From Linanthus parryae (lineage: Eukaryota; Streptophyta; Magnoliopsida; Ericales; Polemoniaceae): DNA of 64,000 nucleotides. The DNA lies in NCBI GenBank assembly GCA_023055425.1, contig JALGPY010000007.1, positions 19,416,001 through 19,480,000 of the forward strand, read 5' to 3'. Shown here one piece after another: positions 22,854 to 34,177 of this stretch. The notes beneath the pieces were generated by a model, which saw only the letters and a list, made by a program, of their open reading frames with translations, was not told the DNA's origin and did not search any database. Positions within the stretch are counted from its first letter, which is position 1. Each line of letters starts with the position of its first letter. Made by a program: the position numbers and the translations under genes.

Positions 22854-25800
22854 ATGTCCTCACGCGGGCATGGGGATATCCCTGGGCAAATCAATCAAAT
22901 CGAGCAAATTGCGCTGACGGAAGAGCCAACACAGGGCACTCCAGACGAGAAACTCAAAGAAGCGCCTGAATGCATGGAAGACAGGCCAAGACCGCAAAAG
23001 CAAGAGCTAAAGGAAGTGTTCCTCAGCCCGAACGAGGAAAAGAAAAGGCCAGTCTTCCTGAGCGCAGATCTCACAAGCGAAGAAGAACAAGGGCTGCTAC
23101 AGCTCCTAACTGAATACAAGGATGTGTTCGCATGGGAGTATGATGAGATGCCAGGTCTGGATACAAGCATCACCATGCACCGTTTAGACATCATCCCCGG
23201 GTCTAAACCGGTCAAGCAGAGCACAAGAAGCTTCAGGCCAGAGCTTAACGTGAAGATCAAGCAGGAGATTGTCAAACTCCTAGATGCCAAGTTCATAGAG
23301 CCGAATCATCATCCCACATGGCTGGCCAACATCGTGCCAGTGGTGAAGAAGAACGGAAAGCTCCGCATCTGCGTGGACTTCCGAGATCTCAATCGCTTCT
23401 GCCCTAAGGACGATTTCCCACTGCCCAACATCGATTTGCTTATCGATTCAACAGCGGGTCATCGCATGTTCAGTTTCATGGACGGCTTCAGCGGATACAA
23501 CCAAATCAAGATGGATCCCGAAGATGCGCGGAAAACAACATTCATCACTCCTGTAGGGGTATTCAACTACACGGTGATGCCGTTCGGCCTTAAGAACGCG
23601 GGCGCGACCTATCAGCGGGCCATGATGGCTCTATTCCACGACATGATGCACAAAGAGGTGGAATTCTATGTGGATGACCTGGTGGTTAAATCCAAGCACG
23701 AAGCAGACCACCTCGCAGATCTACGAAAGGTGTTCAATAGATGCAGGCGCTTTCAACTGAAGATGAATCCCATGAAATGCGCGTTCGGGGTAACATCAGG
23801 GAAATTCTTGGGATGCGTGGTTCATCGCCAAGGGATCGAGCCCGACCCCGCGAAAGTATCAGCTATCACTGGCATGACGCCACCCCATAATCAGAGTGCA
23901 TTAAAGACATTTTTAGGAAAGCTATCCTATCTGCGGAGATTCATCCCAGCAATTGCCGAAATCACATGCTGTTTCAGCACTCTTCTCAAGAAGGACGCCG
24001 CGTACAACTGGGCTCCGGAGCACGAAGCCGCATTCGGAAAGCTGAAGGATTTACTCACGTCCTCAAAGATAATGATCGCGCCTCAACTGGGATCACCGCT
24101 TCTGCTATATCTGACATCAACAAGGAGATCTATAGGAGCGCTCTTGGCTCAGGAGTATGAAGGCCAAGAGAGGCCTATCTACTACATCTCTCGCATCGTG
24201 CAGCCTGCTGAATCGAGGTACACAGACATCGAACGTCATTGCCTTGCCTTATTCTTTGTAATAGAGAAGTTGAAACACTATTTTGCATCACACAAAGTAG
24301 TAGTGGTCACCAAGAGCGACCCCATAAGATACTTGCTAACTCACACTACTCCAGGAGGAAGACTGGCGAAATGGTACATGACCATTTCCCAATACGATAT
24401 CACATGCGTGCGACCACGAGCGATCAAGTCGCAGGCGGTAGCAGATCTGTTGGCACAGTTCCCTGATAACAGCCACGAGCCCGTGATCGAAGAAGAGCTC
24501 GAAGGCCCTGAAATCTACGCAATCGACGTGCCCTATTGGACTCTCCACTTCGACGGTTCGTCAACCCGGAAAGGCGGAGGCATTGGGATAGTCTTGACAA
24601 AGCCAGATGGGGAAGTCATACAGATGTCCGCAAAGCTCAACTTCGCAGTCACGAACAACGAAGCGGAATATGAGGCTCTCATCGCGGGGCTCCGTGCGGC
24701 GAAAGCTCTGGAAGTGAACAACTTAACGGTCATGGGAGATTCCAAGCTGATTGTTAAGCAAGCCTCGGGCGAATATGGTTTGAAGGAGATCAACCTCCTG
24801 TCTTATCGCACCCTAGTACAAAAGCTGATGCAGCAATTCTGCGATGTGAAGTACGAGCACAAGCCCCGAGCAGACAACAGGCACGCAGACGCCTTAGCAA
24901 CCTTGGGGTCTAAGGTCAGCATAGACAAATGCCCCGCAAGGATTTCCATCGAAGTGCGAACATCGTCGGCATTGACAGAAGATGCGTGCGACGACGAACA
25001 CATGGATGACGCAGACTGGCAGAAACCAATCCTGCAAGCTCTTGCCAAGGGCACCAGCAGCGAAAGCTGGGCACTCACAAAAGGATACTGCATCCACGAC
25101 AACACCCTTTACTACAAGGGTCCTGGGGGAATACTCATGCGATGCGTCTCCGAGCAAGAGGGACAGCAGCTGTTAGAATAGATTCACCAACACGCCTGCG
25201 GGGAAAGCGAGGTGTCAATCTACAGAAAGGCTCAGAGATATGGTATTCATTGGCCAGACATGTCAACAGCCGCAGCCCTGATACAAGGGAAGTGCGAAAG
25301 TTGCGCACTAATCAAAGATTCTCTACTCATCGCCCTAACCGATGACGACACGGACTGGAGGAAGCCACTATTTGATTTCCTCACCCAGGGCACCGTACCC
25401 GAGTCAAGAAAAGAAGCCGAAAATTTGAAAAGGAAAGCGTCTCGATACGTGGTACAGGAAAACCTGCTTTGGCGAAGAGGTCACGAGGGCAACTTGCTGC
25501 GATGTCTAGACGGCAGAGAAGCACAAGAAGTCATGGACCTTTCTCATCAGGTGGAACACCAAGGAGGTGCGAAATTATGCAGGCTGCTCCTCTCAATCGG
25601 GTATTTCTGGCCCACGATGGAGGTCGATTGCCGCACCAAAGTACGACGCTGCCAGGAATGCCAATTCAAAGGGAACCTAGTGCACGCTCCCGCTGTGGAT
25701 CTACATGCACTAGGGACGCCATGGCCATTTCACACATGGGCTCTGGACTTCATCGGTCCCATCCGACCGACGTCGCACGGGAATCATTTCATTCTCACCG

Positions 25801-26579
25801 CAACTGAGCTGTTCACCAAGTGGGTGGAAGCAATACCGCTAAAGACGGCAAATGCGCTGGCTGTGGTCAATTTCATCCAGGAAAGCATCATATGCAGGTT
25901 CGGAATCCCAAACACCATTCTTTCAGATAACGGTACTCCTTTTGTTAATCGCCAGGTAGCTGCGAAATTAGCAGAGTACAATATCAGGCAGATATGTTCT
26001 ACCCCTTATTACCCAAAGGGAAACGGACAAGCTGAAGCGACTAACAAAACGCTGTTGAGAATTTTGTGCAAGATGGTCGCAGATGACCACAAGAAGTGGG
26101 CCGACTCTCTAAGCATAGCTCTGTGGGCTTACCGAACTTCTCCAAGGACACCCACGGGGGCCTCGCCATTTCTACTATGTTATGGAGCCGAAGCTGTAGT
26201 ACCTGCGGAGGTTAGAGTCAATTCGGCAAGGCTGGCCTTTCATGCACTCTATGAAAATCAACGCGATCACGACTTAGTCTTGCTGGAGGAAAAGCGATAA
26301 CAAGCCAAGAGAACCAATAAGCGATACCAGGAAAGAATCGCTCGCGCCTACAATAAGACGGTCCAGCGAAGAGATTTCGCAGTCGGAGACTTGGTCTTGC
26401 GCGCATCTGATCACTGCATGCGAGAAGCGACTCACCCGAAGTTTGCAGCCAACTGGGAAGGACCCTTCGAAGTCACAGAAGTCTTTGACAGTGGCTACTG
26501 CAACATACGAAGGTTGCACGGCACAACCTCTACTCCGAGTTCAGTCAACATGCGCTGGATTAAGAAGTACTATCCCTGA
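22854..26579 (+). pseudogene. pol: Gypsy pol: RT, RNase H, second RNase H, integrase; two in-frame stops
   Basis: One continuous frame broken by TAG (25179-25181) and TAA (26298-26300), ending at TGA 26577-26579. Reverse transcriptase: ICVDFRDLNRFCPKDDFPLP, then catalytic YVDD (about 23668). The connected RNase H follows at about 24110-24300, then an archaeal-type RNase H (LHFDGSSTRKGGGIGIVL at about 24540, ADALATLGS at about 24890). Integrase has HHCC-like segments, then D (ALDFIGP, about 25745), D (SDNGTPF, about 25928) and E (GQAEATNK, about 26030). The C-terminal tail after the TAA keeps GDLVLR and GPFEV, the usual integrase end. The zinc-binding part upstream of the core is doubled (see findings). 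Unless the stops are read through, this copy is inactive. Confidence 0.92.
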
Positions 26580-26829
26580 CTTCTCTCATTTCATGCGTTT
26601 TATTATAACGTTGCTTGATATCTTGTATGGCTACGATTTACACAATCTCCTCCCCCATATGAGAGGATTGTAATCCCATCTCTCCCATATGAGAGCGTTG
26701 TAACAAAAGAATTCTCCCAAATGAGAAGTTCCCATTTCTAACTGTTTATGTTGCTCTATTCAGTTTGTTATTACTGTTAATCATGGTTTATTCGCCGCAA
26801 TAGCAATCTGTACAACTGCGATCTTAACT

Positions 26830-27840
26830 GATCATCTAAGCCTATCTCTTACGATAGCAGCCTATGCAAATGCGATCTTAAGTGATCATCTAAGCCTATC
26901 TCTCGCGATAGCAGCCTATGCGATCTTAAGTGATCATCTAAGCCTATCTCTTACGATAACAGCCTATGCAAATGCGATCTTAACTGATCATCTAAGCCTA
27001 TCTCTTACGATAGCAGCCTATGCAAATGCGATCTTAAGTGATCATCTAAGCCTATCTCTCGCGATAGCAGCCTATGCGATCTTAAGTGATCATCTAAGCC
27101 TATCTCTTACGATAGCAGCCTATGCAAATGCGATCTTAACTGATCATCTAAGCCTATCTCTTACGATAGCAACCTATGCGATCGTAATTGATCCTCTAAG
27201 CCTATCTCTTACGATAGCAGCCTGTGCAAATGCGATCTTAATTGATCATATAAGCCTATCTCTTACGATAACAGCCTGTCTAAATGCGATCCTGATTGAT
27301 CTTGTAAAGCCTATCTCTTACGATAGCAATCTATGCAAATGCGATCTTAATTGATCATTAAAGCCTATCTCTTACGATAGCAGCCTGTGCAAATGCGATC
27401 TTAATTGATCATTTAAAGCCTATCTCTTACGATAGCAGCCTGTGCAAATGCGATCTTAATTGATCATATAAGCCTATCTCTTACGATAGCAGCCTGTCTA
27501 AATGCGATCTTAAGTGATCATCTAAGCCTGTCTCTCACGATAGCAGCCTATGAAAATGCGATCTTAATTGATCATAAAAGCCTATCTGTTACGATAGCAA
27601 CACATACAAATGCAATCTTAATTGATCTTTAAAGCCTATCTGTTACGATAGCAATTCATGTGCGCATGGTCTTATCTGATCTTCTAAAAGCCTATCTATT
27701 GCGATAGTAGCTCATGCGAATGCTAAAGATGATCCCGATCGATCTTCTAGTAAAGCCTATCTGCAACGATAGCAACTCGCACAATTTAACGATCTTGATT
27801 GATCTACTAAAGACTATCTGCCACGATAGCAACTTGCAAC
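26830..27840 (+). repeat. 54-bp tandem array in the gypsy 3' region
   Basis: About 19 units of roughly 54 bases with consensus words AAGCCTATCTCTTACGATAG, CAGCCTATGCAAATGCGATC and TTAA(C/G/T)TGATCATCT. Some units lack AAATGC-type bases and are about 46 long. Divergence rises toward the right end. Each unit holds the imperfect palindrome CTATC...GATAG and a TGATCA palindrome. Tat-lineage elements often carry such arrays between pol and the 3' LTR, and some become satellites. Flanks 26580-26830 contain shorter CCCATATGAGAG repeats. Confidence 0.95.
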
Positions 27841-29336
27841 ATTGTGAAGATGATCTTAAATGATCCACAACGGCCAACCACAAGCCCATCTGCCAGGATG
27901 GCACAGCTGCGAAAATATGATCTCGAACGATCTAGCGAAGCATCAGCGAATTAATATATCGCAAATGCGAAACCATTACACAGCATTATGCAAGGCGAAA
28001 TATGCCGAAACGCATGCGAAATTGTATTTTGTTGTAAAGAGACAGCAGATAATACAAAAGGCTATTTATCATTACGAGTCAAATGACTTACAATTTATCT
28101 GTCTAGATAGCAGCTTACAAGCGAAAAGCTCGAATCTAACTACGCTGCCAACATGGCTTACAATACATTCGAAAAGTAGCTGACAAGCCAGAGACACACT
28201 AGGGGAATCCCGACTGAGAAAAGGATGAACCCACCGGTCCTAACACCGGCAATGCAACACGCAGATCTGCGGCCAAAGATCTGTAGCAAAAGGGATGCTG
28301 CCGCGAAGAGATCAGTTTGTCATTCGCTACATCCCTAGCAGCGAAACCTGGGAAACGATACGCCCAAGACCCCAAGGGGTGACAAAAGCCTCTGCCTGAT
28401 CAAGGTAGGCGCCGGAGGAGCTTCCTGTTTCGACATATGCTGCTCTGCAAAACAGGCGAAGCAGTCATTCCTCTGGTGATGGACTCCTTGTCATGATAGA
28501 CAAGGGCATTGACGAGCCACCTGAGTTCAAGAACGAAGAGGCAAGAAATCCTCCTCCAGGGATGCTGGAGGAGAATTCCGCTGTTCATTACGAGACGGTA
28601 GCACGGTCACTTCGGCGCTGCACCTCACCACGAGGCGGCCGGAAACATGACCTGCACACATAATACACGAAGAAATTTCTTCGAAAACACATGAGATATT
28701 ATCTGCATCTTCTTTATGATGGTTATAAAGAGCAATAAGCCTCATAAAGTGGATCTTGGAAACTATTTCTACAGCACAAAGCACAAACTCAGGATTCACA
28801 ACTTGAAGTTGCCATGAATCAACGAAAAATAAGCGTTGAAGCCAGCAGTCGTAAGGACTCACGGCAAAGCACATTTTTGGGATGAAGAACCCAAATAGCA
28901 AGGACAGGGTTTATATAGACCCTGTACAGACTCTTCGGTTGCCAAAGATGAGTCAGCAGAGTTCAAAAAGAGGGTAAGTCCAATCACTTACGCCTTGAAA
29001 AGCGGTAACAATCAATTACCCTACTAAAGGCTACGACGATTCAGTTGCGTATCCTAATAAATGACGGATGGTCATGATTCGGATGGACTTCCCAACAAAG
29101 GCATGCTTATCTGCCGAGAAATTAGTGCGAAAATCAAGCAGAGTATCAATTGCTGATGTCATAATTGGATATGCACAGAAATATCCAATCAAATCCCGGA
29201 AAAGGGCAAAACGGGAAAATTCATTGTTGTTGTTAAAAAAAAAGGGGGGGAGAAACCCTAGCAACGTTACATTAATGTTTCAAACATTACATTAATATTC
29301 CAGCTATTTTCTTGCTATTTTTTCAAAATTCGAAAA
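27840..29336. other. Gypsy 3' region between array and antisense gene
   Basis: No protein domain recognised. A minus-strand TATATAAA at 28917-28910 has promoter-like form. Minus-strand open frames (for example 28901-28527) match nothing I know. It is part of the transposon, bounded by the array and the antisense gene's last exon. Confidence 0.6.
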
Positions 29337-30859
29337 TCAAAGCAAATTCTTGATCAAGGAGTCTTGGGGCTCGAACTGATGGCTCAGCTTCTCCACTTGT
29401 TCCACTTCTTGCTTCAATAGCTCGCACCTGGCATTCATCTCATGATAGAGCTTCAGAGCTTCATCGACTTTTAGCTTTTGCTGCTCCACCTTCTGCTTCT
29501 CAGCTGCGAGATTCTGGTGGCCGAGCTTCAAAGTTACAGCTGCGCGAATCAGCGTGACTCTGTTCATAAGAAACTTGAAGCCCATTCTGCCTTGGACTTT
29601 GGTCACGAGATTTTGGCACATGCCACATAGCAATTCAGCACTCTGGACCGAAATGGTCGCAGGCGTAGCCGCAGATAGCTGCTCCAAAATCCAGATGGCT
29701 TCAGTAAGAAACAGCCTCCTGTCGAAGGGCCCTATCTCCAGAGATCTCACAAACGACTGCGGGTAGGTCAGACGCATTCGAACCACCCAGTCTACATCGG
29801 TTTGCTTCAAACCTGAGGAGACGTCAAAAATAAGTTATGATGTCAAAACTCGCAAGCGAATAATGCGACGTGCGAACAGTAAAGCTCTACTTACCAGTTC
29901 CTTCCAGAATCTCATGAAGAGAAGGAATGCGGGCTGCCGGGTTGTTCGAAGATTGCCCTCGCTCCATAGCTCTCCTATCAGTTGCGAGCTCCAATCTCTA
30001 GTAGTCAGGAGGAAGAGTGTAGGCCGCACCAGCTGCGACTGCATTCCCAACCTGCGAGCCCCAAAAGCTCCACGCAGGAATAGGTGCCTCTGACTTTGAC
30101 ACACCATGCTTTAACGCACCCACAATAACTAACGGCGAATGTCAGCCTTTGACACAACGGCGAATGTCAGCCTTTGACACACCAACGGCGAATGCCAGTT
30201 CGGAAGAGGCTTCGTAGTGGTCCACCGAGTGGAGATTTTCTTCACCTCTGCTAGGCATTCCTCCATCTGCGTGTACAAGGCAATCTCCGCAGATGTCCTC
30301 AAGGGACTCAGAGGGTCCACCTCGCCCATGGGGGAAAGCTCGTACAGCATTTGAACGTCCTCGAGTGTGGGGGCAGCCTCGAATTCAGCAAAATGGAACG
30401 TGTGAGTTGCAGGCGAGTAACGGGACAGAAGGTCTAGAAGCATGGATTGATCCAGCTTCACGGCAGCACCCTTCATAGCACGAATAGCAAAGTATACGCC
30501 GGCTTCATCAAGAGTCGCGGCGTGATGATCCAACACGTGGTCGATCCACTCATCCATATAGTCCAATTTCTGGACGAACGCCTGGGTAGAAATCGCAGTA
30601 TATGGGAAGTGCCCGTTCTCGATTCCCAATCGAACCACATCCTCGGAACCAACCAACTCGAGAAAGGCTGAGTTAACTGGGCGAGTCAGCGTCAGCAATC
30701 GCTCAACTGGGATAGGATCAGGCATCCTCTTCGCCTTTACCCTCGCATGGTAGAAATCTTTGCCGCCTAAAAAGGGGGCTTTTCGCCACAAGGCCTGCGG
30801 AAGGTCGGGTATCTCTTCATCTTCCTTGACGGGTCTGGTTACTCTTGTCTTGGCCATTC
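29337..30859 (-). pseudogene. Antisense spliced gene in the gypsy element, plant-mobile-domain-like with coiled coil
   Basis: Opposite strand to gag-pol. Coding starts at ATG 30857, two bases after an excellent acceptor (polypyrimidine then GCAG), implying a 5'-UTR intron. The first part (30857 to about 30180) contains RYSPATHTFHF and APTLEDVQMLYELSP, the signature of the plant mobile domain (PMD, aminotransferase-like). A later exon (about 30135-29895) and the last exon (29812-29337) are joined by an 82-bp GT-AG intron (29894-29813) that keeps frame. The last exon has a long Glu/Lys/Leu coiled coil (KVEQQKLKVDEALKLYHEM). Damage: a tandem duplication around 30133-30188 shifts frame, and a TAG lies at 29998-30000. 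Antisense ORFs, some with PMD, are known in Tat elements; function unknown. Confidence 0.75.
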
Positions 30860-31275
30860 CTGCGGAAGAGCAAGAAAAAGGGGGGAGAAATACCACACTT
30901 CAGTTTGAATTTTGAAATTCAAGATCTATGCAAAGGAAGACAAACAGTTCCGGTATCGATTTCAGAAATTGGGGAGTTGCAAGATCTCGTATTGTTGAAG
31001 GATTAAAACAAAGCGGGTTCAAAGATCAAAGCCTCTTCACAAATTTCATGGGTTTACAGATTCAACGCAGTTCAAAGCAAACACTGGTATCTTAAATCAA
31101 AAGTAAACGAGGCCAACCTTGTTTTCTTGAAGCCTGCTTGGATATGCACAATTGAAGAATACGATTTGCAGTTCTGAACTGGTGATTGATTATCTGGATC
31201 TGCTCTCGAAGATCTCCGGGTACCATTCACTTTAAGAGAAAGAAGTGATGCTTTGCAATAATGGGGGATACAAGG

Positions 31276-31282
31276 TATTTAT
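31276..31282 (-). promoter_or_regulatory. Possible TATA element for the antisense gene
   Basis: ATAAATA on the minus strand, about 420 bases upstream of the antisense ATG and upstream of the inferred 5'-UTR intron. Only position and sequence support it. Confidence 0.3.
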
Positions 31283-31544
31283 CCAAAACAATGAAGGGTT
31301 GCGTCCTTTCGGTAGTCGAATCGCAACCGTCACCGTCGAATCGCGCAATCACAGGACAAGCTGACGTCACGCCTAAAACCCTAAAGGTCAGACGGCACGA
31401 CTCTAGGGGTTTTAGGTCATAATGACACGCACGGGGGCTGAACTTACCCGTATTTGAATTGGTGCGTGGCGGCGACGCGTATGTTGATTTCCGCGCATGG
31501 AAGTCTATACAGCTATGAGTCTTCACGCGCAGAAAGGGGGCTAA

Positions 31545-32170
31545 TGTAGATACTGCTTTCTGGGCTGACAGATCTTGGCCACGTGGCAGCTATCCAGCAC
31601 ACCATATTGTGCTCCATACACACTGGATCACCAGCCGAGCTGATCCATGTGGGGGCTGCGAGACAGAGCCCTCGCATACCACTGCACGGGACTTGTAGGG
31701 ACTTAGTGGTTTGGAGGCTAGAGTAAGCCCTGTCGCGTGCGAGCCAAGCCCGCACGCGACCTTTAGTAACTGCTTTGAGAGATTTATGGCACGAGCTCCA
31801 TAAACCCGGTCAATCCGGTCAAACCCGGTCAACCTCGTAACGGTTCCGGTATTCGCGCACAACGTGCTGTAACGGTCCCTATATACTCGGACGAACGTGC
31901 CGTTATGGTTAAGCTAATTAAGCCGCCATTAATGGGCGCATTAACCACACTACAACGGTCACGTTCTCTGCTATATATAGGCCGTTACCCTTTCCATACA
32001 AAGGGGAACACACTGCTATACGCGGAAGCTCTGCCAAACCTCTGTCTCTCTCTCAGACATTGCTACTGCCTTACTCTCTCCCTACACACAACCCCACTCT
32101 TCCTGTGCGATCCTTGATCCACTACATACGGTGTACACGGAGGTCTCCCCGCCGGAATCTCTTGTGCACA
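31545..32170 (+). repeat. Gypsy 3' LTR
   Basis: 626 bp, near-identical copy of 19563-20188; I see differences near 31789 and 31982 only. It is preceded by the polypurine tract and followed by the TSD CCAGG and resumed LINE sequence. Confidence 0.95.
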
Positions 32171-32599
32171 CCAGGTTTTGAATCTGCAGAAATCATCAGT
32201 AGTCTTTTCGGATAATGTGATACAAGCAGATAAACAGAATCTTAGCCAACTATGCGGAGTCCGATTGGTTGAGGAACACAAAATCTATTTGGGTTTGCCC
32301 ACAACGGTTGGTAGGAGGAGAACCACGACCTTCTCTTTTCTTCCAAAGATGTTTCTTAAGAATATTAAGGGATGGAAAGGAAAATAACTCTCAATGGTCG
32401 GGAAGGAGATTATGATCAAATCAGGTATTCAGGCGATTCCAAATTATACAATGTGATGTTTTTTATTACCAAAGAAGACTTGTCAGGACCTGGAGAGACT
32501 CGTCAGACAGTTCAGGTGGGGAGGGGATGATAGTAGGAGGAAAAATCACTAGTTGGCATGGGAGAATATGAAGTGGGCTAAGGAAGATGGCGGGATTGG

Positions 32600-34149
32600 C
32601 TTTCGGGATTTCTAGGATTTTAATATCACATTGCTCGCCAAGCACACTTGGCGTCTACTGAGAGATCCCAATAGGCTTATGGGGCGGGTTCTTAAGCATA
32701 AATACTTTCGACTGTCTTCTATTCGTGATCTTGAGGTAAAGCCGACGACACAAGTTTCATATGCTTTTCGCAGTATTATTGTTGGACGCGATCTCATTAA
32801 ATCTGGATTAATTTGGAGAATTAGAGATGGTACTCAAGTTTGTGCCTTTACAGATAAAATTGCTGCCTAGATTCAGTTCCTTTTGCCCTATTACTGTTTG
32901 TCCCCCATATTCAGAAGAGGTAAGGGTGGCTCATATTATTGATAGTGAAACAGGCACATGGAATGAAGAAGCTTTAAATAATTTCTTCAAACCAGCAGAT
33001 AGAGATATTATCTTGTCAATTCCAATCGATGTAGGGAGCCAGGATGGATTCTCTTGGTTGCATTCTGATGACGGCAAATACACGTTGCAACGGGGTACAA
33101 TGCTCAAATTGTTAGATCTACTAGTAACCTTCATCTTCGCATGGCGATATTAACAGAAGATGGTTGCAGAAGTTATGGAAGTTAAAATTGCCCAAGAAGC
33201 TAATCTTCCCGGTTTGGCGGCTGTGGCATGGTTCATTGCCAGTAGCCTCCAACTTGATTCACAAAGGGGTTATTATCTTGTCGGGATGTCAGGTTTGCGA
33301 GGATTCGATTGAAGACGAGGATCACCATTTTATGCTCTGCCCTTTCGCCAGGAGTGTGTGGATGGAAGCTATGGCAGATAGCATTCGAACCCCTCTAGCA
33401 GGTAGAATCAGTTGGATTTTTGATTTTTTTCAATTCCCTGTCGGTGCCCATATGTGAAAGATTTATAGCTACAATCTGGGTTATATGGCGCAATAGAAAT
33501 GATCGTGTTTTCAATGCTACTAACCGTACCCCAGGTTAGGTAGCTTGCTTCGGTCAAGAATACCTTAATTGGTTCAAAGAGGCAATAGTGTGCGGCTTAC
33601 TGTCGGACGAGTTGACGACGGAAGCAACGGCGCAAGGGGGTTGGAGTCCGCCGTCTGCTGGTCGCCAACACTGATGCGTCCGGGGTTGAAGATGGAATTG
33701 CTAATGGAGTGGGAGTTTGCGCCCGAGACAAACAGGGAAGGTTCAAAGCTGGTAGATTCTGAAGACTTCAGCGGCAAGGATCCCCCTTAGTGGCTGAAGT
33801 GGTCGCAACCGAAGAAGGTTTAAAGTTGGCAGGTAAATTACATTTGGCATACATAGTCATTGAGTCGGATTGTTTGAATGTTGTGAAGATGCTTCAGGAG
33901 GGAGTTGAGAACAAAATCTCAGCGGTGAACTCTCTTTCGGACCTAAAAGCTTCTTTGGAAGGGTGCGTGAGACTGATCGGAAAGGTTGATAGAGTGGAAT
34001 TCTCCTTCACTTCTCGAGAACAAAATCAATTAGCTCATTGTTTTGCTAGTAAGGGTGTATATGAAGATGATATGTGGTTCTCTTCGATTATTCCTAATTG
34101 GACAAACAAAGTATTACAGTTCGATCTCTTGGGTATGACTACCCTTTAG
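32600..34149 (+). pseudogene. LINE zf-RVT and RNase H region
   Basis: 32631-32870 and 33164-33457 carry the zf-RVT part: RDPNRLMGRVLKHKYF, then LWKLKLPKKLIFPVWRL, C...C...H...C spacing around CQVCEDSIEDEDHHFMLCPFA. RNase H follows, with DASG-like residues near 33675 and 33790-34149 containing ATEEGLKLAGKL, IESDCLNVVKML and SFTSREQNQLAHCFA. Several frameshifts divide it. The last pieces lie just before the poly(A) tail. Confidence 0.82.
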
Positions 34150-34177
34150 TAATGAAATATGTTTTCCCTAAAAAAAA

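Larger units (their letters stand above)
19563..32170 (+). mobile_element. Young Tat-like Ty3/gypsy LTR retrotransposon, 12.6 kb
   Basis: 626-bp LTRs (19563-20188 and 31545-32170) differ at about two sites by eye, giving near-zero age. The TSD is CCAGG (19558-19562, 32171-32175). The interior encodes gag-protease, RT, two RNase H domains and integrase. A 54-bp tandem array and an antisense multi-exon gene follow, then the polypurine tract AGAAAGGGGGCTAA (31531-31544). Large size, a second RNase H of the archaeal-type fold and extra coding after integrase are hallmarks of the Tat/Ogre/Retand lineage. It carries stop codons within pol despite its youth, so this copy may rely on others or be recently inactivated. 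Confidence 0.96.
18480..32430 (+). pseudogene. LINE reverse transcriptase, split by the gypsy element
   Basis: Fragments in several frames. 18692-19003 covers an early region (SPGPNVFSAIFFQKNW, LLALIPKVK). 19181-19562 holds GIHQGCPLSPYLY and HLFFADDSLLFTKA, whose FADD is the catalytic Asp pair. The sequence is cut after ENASGQ at 19562 and resumes at 32171 with LNLQKSSVVFS and YLGLPTTVGR, which are the normal next motifs of plant LINE RT. Stops and frameshifts occur between pieces. It would copy RNA by target-primed reverse transcription if intact. Confidence 0.88.
15866..34177 (+). mobile_element. Degenerate 5'-truncated LINE, interrupted by two LTR elements
   Basis: Domain order is that of plant L1-type ORF2: endonuclease, reverse transcriptase, zf-RVT, RNase H, then TAATGAAAT and an A8 tail at 34170-34177. 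The 5' end is missing; the copy begins within the endonuclease. Family B (16054-17935, TSD TTACA) and the gypsy element (19563-32170, TSD CCAGG) split it, and the LINE frame continues on the far side of each. Many stops and frameshifts show it is long dead. No TSD could be recognised for the LINE itself. Confidence 0.88.

Noticed and set aside
26830..27840. Regular array resembling CRISPR repeats
   Set aside because: Units are contiguous without unique spacers, in a plant retrotransposon; it is a minisatellite.
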